Below the pieces are notes generated by a model. The model was not told the DNA's origin. It ran no database searches and saw nothing but the letters and a program-made list of their open reading frames with translations. Shown piece after piece: positions 5,798-12,511 of a DNA stretch of 12,511 bases; within the stretch, counting starts at the first letter, position 1, and each line of letters begins with the position of its first letter. The stretch lies in the NCBI GenBank assembly GCA_034112325.1, contig JAWUVO010000061.1, forward strand, positions 1 to 12,511. The letters run 5' to 3'. A program made the translations under genes and the position numbers. This DNA comes from Bermanella sp034112325. GTDB taxonomy: Bacteria > Pseudomonadota > Gammaproteobacteria > Pseudomonadales > Oceanobacteraceae.

Positions 5798-7807
5798 CTA
5801 AAGGTCTTTATCAACTTCGTCTGTTTCAATTTCGACTAACAATTGACGACCTTTAACTTGATCGCCCTTACTGACTAATACATACTTAACAACACCATTA
5901 GAATTTGATTTCATCCCGTGCTCCATTTTCATAGCTTCTAAAACAAGCAGAGTTTGACCTTTAGTTACAACAGCACCAACTTCAACCAAAACGTCTATTA
6001 TACCACCATCCATCGAGGCCTTAATTTGTCCATTACCGATACTTTCAGCAGATACAGCTGGAGCATGAGTTTTATTCTCGACTTCTACACAACCTTCATG
6101 AGTTTCTAAAAAAACAGCCTGATCACTAGAAAATGCAAAATTTAATTTGGTTTTAATACCTGAATTTATATAACTTACTTCATTGTCTTTTAGCTCTATC
6201 AAACTGAAGTCAAAGATTTCATCTGAAGCTGTTATTGAAAACGTTTTTTGTTTTGCACTAACTACGTTTATGCCAACAGAATGTGTATGGTCAGACGCTG
6301 CTAAGTCCACCCAAGTTGGTGATTGATTAGAATTACGCCAAAAAGATCTTTCCGTATCGTTAGTGTATTTGGCGGCATCTTTAAGATAAAACAACCAGCC
6401 GGCCAACGCTTGCTGCTCAAGTGTTAGTGAGTGTGGAATAAGCGTTTCGTCTTGATTAAAGTCCTGTTCGATAAAACCAGTAGTGGCTCCGCCATCGGCA
6501 AAAACTTGATTAGCTAAAATATTATATAAAAAGCCTCGATTTGAACGCACACCTAACAGATTAATATTTTTAAGCGAAGCCATTAGACGACGACGAGCCT
6601 CATCGCGGTTACTGCCGTAGGCAATTACTTTAGCTAACATAGGATCGTAGAATGGAGTAATTACTTGTCCTTCACGAATACCTGCGTCCATACGCAGGCC
6701 AATACCGTCACTGTACTTCCAACTTAACACCTTACCAGTTTGTGGCATAAAGCTCATGGCTGGGTCTTCGGCATACAACCGCACTTCCATCGCATGCCCT
6801 TTTATTGTGACTTCTTCCTGTGTTTTAGGTAAAAAGCCACCCGCTGCAATAGTAAGCTGCCAGGCCACTAGATCAACATCAGTAACAAGTTCAGTTACTG
6901 GGTGCTCCACTTGCAAGCGGGTGTTCATTTCAAGAAAGTAAAAATTTGCATCGTCGTCAGTTAAAAATTCTACTGTACCTGCTCCAACATAATCACAAGC
7001 TTTAGCAGCATTGACTGCGGCCTCACCCATTTTTATACGCAGTGCTTCAGATACAAATGGTGACGGTGCCTCTTCTACTACCTTTTGGTGACGGCGCTGA
7101 ATAGAACAGTCGCGCTCACCTAAATAAATGCAATTGCCATGTCTATCAGCAAATACTTGAATCTCAATATGGCGGGGATTAATAACCGCTTTTTCTAAAA
7201 TAACTTCATCGCTGCCAAAGGCATTTAATGATTCAGATTTTGCAGTTTTAAGAGATTCTAAAAAATCTTCTTGTTTCCAAACTAAACGCATACCGCGACC
7301 ACCACCACCAGCGGTAGCTTTGATCATAACGGGGAAACCAATTTTTTGTGATTCAGAAAATAAAATATCCTCTGACTGGTCAGAACCTTCATAGCCGGGA
7401 ATACAAGGTACATTTGCAGCCAGCATTTCAATTTTAGCTAAACGCTTATTACCCATTAATTCAATAGCTTTTGGGTCGGGGCCAATAAAGGTAATTCCAT
7501 TTTTTTGGCATGCAGCACAAAACTCAGTATTTTCAGATAGAAAACCATAACCAGGATGTACTGCGTCGGCACCAGTTTTTTTGCAAGCATCGATAATTTT
7601 ATCGATCACTAAATAACTTTGGTTAACTTGTGCAGGACCTATACAGACAGATTCATCAGCAAATTGTACATGAGGGGCATCTGCATCTGCTTCACTGTAA
7701 ACAGCTACGGTTCCGTAACCCATTGCTTTAGCTGTCTTCATAACTCGTAATGCAATTTCACCGCGGTTTGCAACTAATACTTTTGTAACGCTAGAGGCAT
7801 TCGCCAT
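5798..7807 (-). CDS. atuF: Geranyl-CoA carboxylase alpha subunit (biotin carboxylase plus biotin carrier)
   Basis: Carboxylates its own biotin with ATP and bicarbonate, then hands CO2 to the AtuC beta subunit. The 669-residue product shows a biotin carboxylase N-domain from KVLVANRGEIA, an ATP-grasp loop AGGGGRGM (166-173), the signature RRHQKVVEEAPSP, and the catalytic set Glu293, Asn295, Arg297 in EMNTRLQVEHPVTE. A weakly conserved linking region (about 460-590) follows, then a biotinyl domain with EAMKMEH, biotinylated on Lys627. A TTG is in frame seven codons upstream, but AGGAGA at 7820-7815 is spaced 7 bases from the ATG at 7807, which I take as the start. MCC alpha (liuD) has the same architecture; the atu call rests on order and on AtuC. 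It lies 140 bases after atuE, a gap holding a perfect palindrome. Confidence 0.88.
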   Translation of the reverse strand: MANASSVTKVLVANRGEIALRVMKTAKAMGYGTVAVYSEADADAPHVQFADESVCIGPAQVNQSYLVIDKIIDACKKTGADAVHPGYGFLSENTEFCAACQKNGITFIGPDPKAIELMGNKRLAKIEMLAANVPCIPGYEGSDQSEDILFSESQKIGFPVMIKATAGGGGRGMRLVWKQEDFLESLKTAKSESLNAFGSDEVILEKAVINPRHIEIQVFADRHGNCIYLGERDCSIQRRHQKVVEEAPSPFVSEALRIKMGEAAVNAAKACDYVGAGTVEFLTDDDANFYFLEMNTRLQVEHPVTELVTDVDLVAWQLTIAAGGFLPKTQEEVTIKGHAMEVRLYAEDPAMSFMPQTGKVLSWKYSDGIGLRMDAGIREGQVITPFYDPMLAKVIAYGSNRDEARRRLMASLKNINLLGVRSNRGFLYNILANQVFADGGATTGFIEQDFNQDETLIPHSLTLEQQALAGWLFYLKDAAKYTNDTERSFWRNSNQSPTWVDLAASDHTHSVGINVVSAKQKTFSITASDEIFDFSLIELKDNEVSYINSGIKTKLNFAFSSDQAVFLETHEGCVEVENKTHAPAVSAESIGNGQIKASMDGGIIDVLVEVGAVVTKGQTLLVLEAMKMEHGMKSNSNGVVKYVLVSKGDQVKGRQLLVEIETDEVDKDL

Positions 7808-7814
7808 TTTATAT

Positions 7815-7820
7815 TCTCCT
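7815..7820 (-). promoter_or_regulatory. Strong ribosome binding site fixing the atuF start
   Basis: AGGAGA on the minus strand, 7 bases before ATG 7807. The alternative TTG start at 7828 lies upstream of this site and would have no ribosome site of its own. Confidence 0.75.
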
Positions 7821-7880
7821 AATCCCAAGGAATAACTTTTAGGTTACCCAGAGAGCTTTTTTATTCTTATTAGTGTTGGA

Positions 7881-7894
7881 GCCTGCTAGCAGGC
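7881..7894 (+). repeat. Perfect 14-bp palindrome in the atuE-atuF gap
   Basis: GCCTGCTAGCAGGC is identical on both strands. As RNA it folds to a 5-6 pair GC-rich stem. No T-run follows on either strand, so it is not a typical terminator. It is the most GC-rich element in a 140-base AT-rich gap that holds no other gene or clear promoter. Confidence 0.6.
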
Positions 7895-7947
7895 GAATAA
7901 CCAAAAGTGATTTATTTTCAAGCTAAAGTCAGCCCTAATACGTTATT

Positions 7948-8754
7948 CTATTGCGACCAAGGGGCTGGTTTTTTCTGTATAAACGCCATAGTGCCAGCTA
8001 TGCCTTCGGAGCCTTGCACTGAAGCGCTAAACGCTTTAGCTGCGTCTTCAACTAAATCTTCGGCTGCGTTATCTGCAGCTTTTAAAATAAGCTGCTTAGT
8101 AATCGCATTTGCTTGCGGGGCGCATTTTTTTACACTCTCTAATGTTTCAGCTAATAACCTATCAATTGCTGCGTCGTCTTCTGCGTAATAATGACTAATG
8201 CCTAAACGTACCGACTCTTCACCGCCAAATCGAGCACCTAATAAAGCTAAACGTCGAGCTTGAGTAAGACCGATACGCTTTACTACAAAAGGAGCAATTT
8301 GCGCTGGTGGAATCCCTAAAGAGGTTTCGGGCAAGCCAAACTTTGCAGTTGAAGAGGCAATAGCTACGTCACTTACACATGCCAAACCAAAACCACCACC
8401 TAAAACAGCGCCTTCTAATACCGTAATCATAACCTGAGGCATTTGATTCATTTGAACAATCAACTGACCAAACTGTTTGTTTAGGTCAAAGTATGGATCG
8501 TTATCACTTTTAGCGGCCGCGGCTCTAGCTGCGGCCATATCTTTAATATCGCCACCAGCACAAAAATGACCGTCGGCACCGCGTAGGATTACAGCACGAA
8601 TTGACAGATTAGATTCAAGCTCAGTAAATACTTCACCAAGCTCATTAACCATTTCTAAACTCATTGCATTACGAGCTTTAGGGCGATTAAGTGTAATATT
8701 TAAAACCCATCCGTGAGGCCTTAATTCAATACTGTTATATTTTTTTTCAAACAT
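7948..8754 (-). CDS. atuE: Isohexenylglutaconyl-CoA hydratase-like enoyl-CoA hydratase (crotonase family)
   Basis: In the atu pathway AtuE hydrates isohexenylglutaconyl-CoA after the carboxylation step. The 268-residue protein is a complete crotonase: NRPKARNAMS (23-32), the oxyanion-hole segment HFCAGGD (63-69), EGAVLGGGFGLA (114-125), and FGLPETSLGIPP (139-150). Of the two crotonase glutamates, the one in PE is present (Glu143), but the other (GGGCE in rat crotonase) is Gly123. The frame is open to a GTG at 8772, but that start has AGGA too close. ATG 8754 has AGGG six bases upstream and is chosen. It lies between atuD and atuF, the expected place for atuE. A liuC-type methylglutaconyl-CoA hydratase is the main alternative; the position after an AtuD-like gene argues for atuE. 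Confidence 0.85.
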   Translation of the reverse strand: MFEKKYNSIELRPHGWVLNITLNRPKARNAMSLEMVNELGEVFTELESNLSIRAVILRGADGHFCAGGDIKDMAAARAAAAKSDNDPYFDLNKQFGQLIVQMNQMPQVMITVLEGAVLGGGFGLACVSDVAIASSTAKFGLPETSLGIPPAQIAPFVVKRIGLTQARRLALLGARFGGEESVRLGISHYYAEDDAAIDRLLAETLESVKKCAPQANAITKQLILKAADNAAEDLVEDAAKAFSASVQGSEGIAGTMAFIQKKPAPWSQ

Positions 8755-8812
8755 AATAAACCCTAAAAACACATCCTAAAAAATAGAAATTTAATTAACT
8801 AACCAAGCTCAT

Positions 8813-8842
8813 AAATAAATAATATGACGAAATTATTTATTT
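8813..8842 (-). repeat. 11-bp all-AT inverted repeat across the atuD stop codon
   Basis: AAATAAATAAT (8813-8823) and its exact complement ATTATTTATTT (8832-8842) flank an 8-base loop. The right arm contains the atuD stop codon (8837-8839). The stem is made only of A-T pairs and so is weak. It might act as a poor terminator or an end-protecting structure for atuD mRNA; chance in AT-rich DNA cannot be excluded. Confidence 0.45.
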
Positions 8843-9994
8843 TGATCTCTTTGGCAATGTGTCCATGTATTTGCAGATAATTCCTAACATAATTTCATCA
8901 GCACCGCCGCCAATAGACGCTAAACGGCCATCGCGATACACCTGTGAAATTGGGTTATCCATTGTAAAGCCCATGCCACCCCAGAACTGCAAACAGCTGT
9001 CTGAGACTTCACGAATTAATCGTCCACCTTTTAATTTGCACATTGAGGCAAGTTTAGTAACATCCTGTTTCTGCATCATAAGCTCTACACCGCGATAAGT
9101 TAGTGCGCGTAAAGCTTCTATTTCAGTTTGTAATTCGGCTAAACGAAAATGAACAGCTTGATTATTAATTACTGGCTGACCAAATGTTTTGCGCTCTCTT
9201 GTATATTCAATGGTTTGCTGGACACAGCGGTCTAGAGTAATCAAACCACTGGCCGCACCCCATAAGCGTTCTTCTTGAAACTGAAGCATTTGAAGCATAA
9301 AACCAGTACCTTCAGCACCAATTCGGTAGCGTTGAGGTACGCGAACATCATCAAAGTAAACCGGTGCAGTATCGCTAGAGCGCATCCCAATTTTGTCTAT
9401 TTTTGTACCAACAGAAACACCTGGTGTATTTGCAGGAACAATAATAAGCGATTTGTTTTTATGCGGTTTGTCATCACTTGTATTGGCTAACACACAAAAA
9501 TAATCAGCCTGTGTAGCATTAGTGATCCACATTTTTGAACCATTTATAATGTAGTCGTCGCCATCTTTTTTAGCTGTGGTTTTAAGCCCTGCTACATCAG
9601 AACCTGCTCCGGTTTCAGATACTGCAATCGCAGCAACAAACTCACCAGATATAGAAGGTGCTAAAAACTGCTCTTTAAGCTCTGTGCTACCAAATTTTTC
9701 GATGGCAGGGGTTGCCATATCTGTTTGCACACCAATTGATAACGGCACACCACCGCAATTAGCGTAGCCAAGCGCTTCGGCGGCATAAATATGGTAACTA
9801 TAATCCAACCCCATTCCGCCGTATTTTTCATCTTTATTAATACCTAATAAACCAAGATCTCCCATTTTTTTAAATACTTCATGGGCTGGGTATGCGCCCG
9901 CTTTTTCCCACTCAGCGACGTTAGGATTAATTTCATTTTCGATGAAATTTTTGACGGTACGATGAAACTCTTTATGCTCGTGTGTAATAATCAT
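8837..9994 (-). CDS. atuD: Citronellyl-CoA dehydrogenase-like acyl-CoA dehydrogenase
   Basis: AtuD oxidises citronellyl-CoA to geranyl-CoA, feeding the carboxylase. The 385-residue protein is a full acyl-CoA dehydrogenase. It shares long stretches with the Pseudomonas AtuD sequence as I remember it, such as KYGGMGLDYSY, VSETGAGSDVAGLKTTA (125-141), LANTSDDKPH, QMLQFQEERL, FRLAELQTEIE and SIGGGADEIMLGIICKYM (360-377). Glu242 in FQEERLW is in the isovaleryl-CoA dehydrogenase base position, while the medium-chain position is Gly (IGGGAD). This fits a methyl-branched substrate. ATG 9994 has AAAGAGA upstream, next to a GGGGT/ACCCC hairpin. It lies 73 bases after atuC and 82 bases before atuE. Confidence 0.88.
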   Translation of the reverse strand: MIITHEHKEFHRTVKNFIENEINPNVAEWEKAGAYPAHEVFKKMGDLGLLGINKDEKYGGMGLDYSYHIYAAEALGYANCGGVPLSIGVQTDMATPAIEKFGSTELKEQFLAPSISGEFVAAIAVSETGAGSDVAGLKTTAKKDGDDYIINGSKMWITNATQADYFCVLANTSDDKPHKNKSLIIVPANTPGVSVGTKIDKIGMRSSDTAPVYFDDVRVPQRYRIGAEGTGFMLQMLQFQEERLWGAASGLITLDRCVQQTIEYTRERKTFGQPVINNQAVHFRLAELQTEIEALRALTYRGVELMMQKQDVTKLASMCKLKGGRLIREVSDSCLQFWGGMGFTMDNPISQVYRDGRLASIGGGADEIMLGIICKYMDTLPKRSK

Positions 9995-10007
9995 AATTTA
10001 TCTCTTT

Positions 10008-10023
10008 GGGGTAAAAACACCCC
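10008..10023 (-). repeat. GC-rich hairpin just upstream of the atuD ribosome binding site
   Basis: On the minus strand GGGGT, a GTTTTT loop and ACCCC form a perfect 5-pair stem. It ends a few bases before AAAGAGA and 13 bases before the atuD ATG. It may influence translation or RNA processing of atuD. No T-run follows. The role is inferred. Confidence 0.42.
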
Positions 10024-10067
10024 TTCTATATTTAAGTTAAAATCAATTTATAAGTTAAAGTTAAAAA

Positions 10068-11693
10068 TTAAAGCCTAGCGACACCAAAAGTATTAGTTTG
10101 TAATTTTCTGGCTTCGCCTTCTTTGCAAATACTTAAGCAGTAACCTAAAACTCTGCGAGTATCTCTTGGATCTATAATACCGTCGTCCCACAATCTCGCC
10201 GTACCAAATAAGCTAGTAGAGCCTGCATCTAGCTTTTGAGCAGTTGCTAATTCAATGGCATCCAGCATTTTAGGATCGGGGGTCATCCCCATTTTTAATT
10301 GTTTTTCTTCTGCAACAATTCTTAATACTTTACCCGCTTGCGCGCCACCCATAACGGCCGTCTTACTATTAGGCCAAGCAAAAATAAAGCGTGGATCTAA
10401 ACCGCGACCGCACATAGCGTAATTACCGGCACCGTAAGATCCACCCACATTAATACTAATTTTAGGGACAGTTGCATTAGCAACAGCCTGAATCATTTTA
10501 GAGCCGTGTTTAATAATGCCTGCCTGTTCGCTTTGCGTACCCACCATAAATCCGGTGGTATTATGAATAAATAATAACGGCGTATTTGATTGCTCGCACA
10601 GCTGAATAAATTGAGCAGCTTTTGCCGCACCGTTAGGGGTAATAGGACCGTTATTACCAATAATGCCTACTGCATGCCCTTCTATTCTTATCCGACCGCA
10701 GACTGTTTGCTGATCATAATCATTTTTAAAATCTAAAAACTCAGAACCATCTGCAATACGCGCTAAAATCTCACGCACGTCATATGGACGCTTGCTGTCG
10801 GCTGGTACTACGCCCAACAATTGATCTGGCGAGTAATGAGGTTCGGCATATAGGTTAGGAGTTAGCACAGAACTGTTGGTTAGCTGCTCGTTCCATGGCA
10901 GGCTTTTTACTATTTCACGAGCAATACGAATTCCATCAGCGTCGTTCTCAGCTAGATATTCAGCGGTACCTGCAGTTTGTGCGTGCATTTCGGCACCACC
11001 AAGCTCTTCATCAGTTGCTATCTCTCCAGTTGCGGCTTTAAGCAAAGGTGGCCCAGCTAAAAACATTTTAGCTTTACCACGAATCAAAACTACCCAATCA
11101 GAGAGACCAGGCTGATAAGCTCCACCAGCCGTTGCATTGCCATGAACAACAGTTATTTGCGGCAACCCCATTGCAGACATTCGTGCTTGGTTTGCAAATG
11201 CTCGAGCACCTTTTATAAATACATCGGTGGCATAATTTAGATTTGCACCACCGCTTTCTGACAAACTAACCACTGGCAAATTATTTAGTTGAGCGATTTC
11301 TTGCAGGCGCAACGATTTATCTAAACCGGCAGGTGATATTGTTCCACCTTTTATCGCGCAATTATTTACCACAATCATGGCACGAACGCCTTCTACATAA
11401 CCAATACCAGCAATAATACCGCCGCCAGCACCACTGCCATCTTTATCGTCATGCATTTTATAACCAGCCAGCGGCATAAACTCTAAAAATGGAGAGCCTG
11501 GATCCAGTAGGCGATTTAAACGTTCACGCGGTAATAATTTACCTCGTTGAATAAACTTTTCAGTGCTCGCTAATTCTTTATCAACCACTTTTTGCTCAAT
11601 GGCTCGAAACTCTGCTATGCACACCTGCATAGCGGCACTATTTATTTTAAATTCTTCGCCATAAATATCTATTTGGCTATCGATCATTGGCAT
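10068..11693 (-). CDS. atuC: Geranyl-CoA carboxylase beta subunit (carboxyltransferase)
   Basis: Transfers CO2 from biotin on AtuF to the gamma methyl carbon of geranyl-CoA, in an alpha6-beta6 type complex. The 541-residue protein has both crotonase-like carboxyltransferase halves. The N-half has RGKLLPRERLNRLLDPGSPF (50-69), ESGGANL (146-152) and TAGGAYQPGLSD (188-199). The C-half has NTTGFMVGTQSEQAGIIKHG (378-397), GGSYGAGNYAMCGRG (417-431) and ARLWDDGIIDP (499-509). KGGTISPAG and QITVVHG resemble AtuC more than LiuB as I recall them. Methylcrotonyl-CoA carboxylases have HFGR before the NQA segment; here it is KGAR, with Gly162 in place of Phe, a change associated with room for the geranyl chain. 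ATG 11693 has AAGGGGG about 9 bases upstream. It is 63 bases after atuB. Confidence 0.9.
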   Translation of the reverse strand: MPMIDSQIDIYGEEFKINSAAMQVCIAEFRAIEQKVVDKELASTEKFIQRGKLLPRERLNRLLDPGSPFLEFMPLAGYKMHDDKDGSGAGGGIIAGIGYVEGVRAMIVVNNCAIKGGTISPAGLDKSLRLQEIAQLNNLPVVSLSESGGANLNYATDVFIKGARAFANQARMSAMGLPQITVVHGNATAGGAYQPGLSDWVVLIRGKAKMFLAGPPLLKAATGEIATDEELGGAEMHAQTAGTAEYLAENDADGIRIAREIVKSLPWNEQLTNSSVLTPNLYAEPHYSPDQLLGVVPADSKRPYDVREILARIADGSEFLDFKNDYDQQTVCGRIRIEGHAVGIIGNNGPITPNGAAKAAQFIQLCEQSNTPLLFIHNTTGFMVGTQSEQAGIIKHGSKMIQAVANATVPKISINVGGSYGAGNYAMCGRGLDPRFIFAWPNSKTAVMGGAQAGKVLRIVAEEKQLKMGMTPDPKMLDAIELATAQKLDAGSTSLFGTARLWDDGIIDPRDTRRVLGYCLSICKEGEARKLQTNTFGVARL

Positions 11694-11756
11694 AGTTAGG
11701 CCCCCTTATTTTATTATTCGCTTTATGTTCAGCTTTTTTTGTTGGCTTTTTTACTT

Positions 11757-12511
11757 TTATTGATCTTTATCTGCTTCAACCAGTACATCTGGCATTACTG
11801 CTCGATGAAAACCGTTGTAGGCTTCATTATTTTTAGCTTTTGGTAATGGCCAAATCCGAGTCCCTTGTGATGCAGCCCCGTCAATTCTTAACGTGGCACC
11901 ACTGACAAATTTACTGCCGTCGCTTAACAAATATGCAACCGCACTGCTTACTTCAGACTCGGTGCCCATACGAGATAAAGGTACGGCTTCTTTTAGTTTA
12001 GGAATCATCGCCTTGGCCATACCATCATAAGTGTCCATACCGCTAGAAATAATCCATCCAGGTGCAATAGCATTTACCCGAACACCCGACTGACCCCATT
12101 CGAATGCGGCTGTTTTAGTAATATTTTCCATTCCTGCCCGTGCGGCACCAGAGTGCCCCATACCAGGCATGCCACCCCACATATCCGCAATAATATTAAC
12201 GATACTGCCACCCGTTCTAATCATAGATTGGGTATACACTTCACGAGCAAACAAAAAACCACCCACAAGATTGGTGCGCACCACCGTTTCAAACCCTTTT
12301 TGATTAATAGCTGCTAACGGGGCGGGATATTGACCGCCTGCATTATTTAACAAGCCAGAAATTGCACCGTGATTTGCCTTGATAGTTTTAACCACAGCTT
12401 TGACCGACTCTTCTTCTCGTATATAACATATAAAATATTCAGCCTTGCCGCCATCTTCTATAATTTCTGCTTGTACCTTTATAAGTTTCTCTTCTTTGCG
12501 ACCAATTAATA
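11757..12511 (-). CDS. atuB: Short-chain dehydrogenase/reductase, AtuB-like, 5' end outside window
   Basis: About 251 codons are visible and the frame stays open to the window edge, so the GTG at 12395 is not the start. The upstream part reads LIGRKEEKLIKVQAEI, the segment after the dinucleotide-binding glycine motif, which itself lies outside. NNAGG and NLVGGFLFAREV follow, then IVNIIADMWGGMPGMGHSGAARAG, and VRVNAIAPGWI. The C-terminus NGFHRAVMPDVL is long for the family and resembles AtuB/AtuG proteins. The YxxxK motif is replaced by Ser (codon 12152-12150) and Arg (12140-12138), as part of a GAARAG segment reminiscent of 2,4-dienoyl-CoA or trans-2-enoyl-CoA reductases. It stands first of the visible operon genes, 63 bases before atuC. 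AtuB's exact reaction is not settled to my knowledge; a CoA-thioester reductase is an alternative to an alcohol dehydrogenase. Confidence 0.83.
   Translation of the reverse strand, partial: LIGRKEEKLIKVQAEIIEDGGKAEYFICYIREEESVKAVVKTIKANHGAISGLLNNAGGQYPAPLAAINQKGFETVVRTNLVGGFLFAREVYTQSMIRTGGSIVNIIADMWGGMPGMGHSGAARAGMENITKTAAFEWGQSGVRVNAIAPGWIISSGMDTYDGMAKAMIPKLKEAVPLSRMGTESEVSSAVAYLLSDGSKFVSGATLRIDGAASQGTRIWPLPKAKNNEAYNGFHRAVMPDVLVEADKDQ

Noticed and set aside
7907..8188. Plus-strand open frame opposite the atuE 3' end.
   Set aside because: Overlaps the well-supported crotonase gene on the other strand; alanine- and serine-rich composition typical of a shadow frame.
9275..10078. Several plus-strand frames opposite atuD and its leader.
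   Set aside because: No family resemblance, no ribosome sites of note, and they overlap a strongly supported gene.
4064..12511. Leucine degradation (liu) operon as the identity of the cluster.
   Set aside because: The order liuA-B-C-D-E is not matched, no HMG-CoA lyase is present in the window, an SDR gene leads, and the beta subunit has Gly in place of the methylcrotonyl-type Phe.
1..12511. Mobile element, phage, CRISPR or toxin-antitoxin content.
   Set aside because: No transposase, integrase, repeat-spacer pattern or small paired genes were seen; all coding space is taken by housekeeping and catabolic genes.

Overview
The window looks like chromosomal DNA of an AT-leaning gammaproteobacterium, probably of the Pseudomonadales/Cellvibrionales type. 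No ribosomal RNA or other lineage marker is present, so this rests on two things. First, the glnS-cysS pair is transcribed divergently from ppiB-lpxH, as in Pseudomonas. Second, the cluster that follows has the gene order of the Pseudomonas atu (acyclic terpene utilisation) operon. The presence of lpxH means a Gram-negative cell that makes lipid A. I see no insertion sequence, integrase, phage gene, CRISPR array or tRNA.

Left part (1-4022): on the minus strand glnS runs into the 5' end of cysS, which leaves the window at position 1. On the plus strand lie ppiB, lpxH and a small blue-light receptor of the BLUF type. The BLUF protein keeps its photochemical residues and ends in a short basic tail coded by a perfect repeat. 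A terminator-like hairpin closes this part at about 4034-4052, between convergent genes.

Right part (4064-12511): seven minus-strand genes form one probable operon, transcribed from the right edge leftwards. They are a short-chain dehydrogenase-like protein (atuB, cut by the window edge), carboxylase beta subunit (atuC), acyl-CoA dehydrogenase (atuD), enoyl-CoA hydratase (atuE), biotin carboxylase alpha subunit (atuF), a second acyl-CoA dehydrogenase and a hotdog thioesterase. The order B-C-D-E-F is that of the Pseudomonas citronellol/geraniol operon. In the known pathway AtuD makes geranyl-CoA from citronellyl-CoA, AtuC/AtuF carboxylate it to isohexenylglutaconyl-CoA, and AtuE hydrates that product. 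In P. aeruginosa atuG and atuH follow; here a second dehydrogenase and a thioesterase take their place. The leucine (liu) alternative fits less well, because of the gene order and because a glycine replaces the phenylalanine typical of methylcrotonyl-CoA carboxylase beta subunits.

Most worth checking: the AtuB-like protein has Ser and Arg where classical short-chain dehydrogenases have Tyr and Lys; the AtuE-like protein lacks one of the two crotonase glutamates; the operon has a non-standard 3' end; and several intercistronic inverted repeats lie at gene ends or beside ribosome binding sites. No intergenic stretch exceeds about 155 bases.
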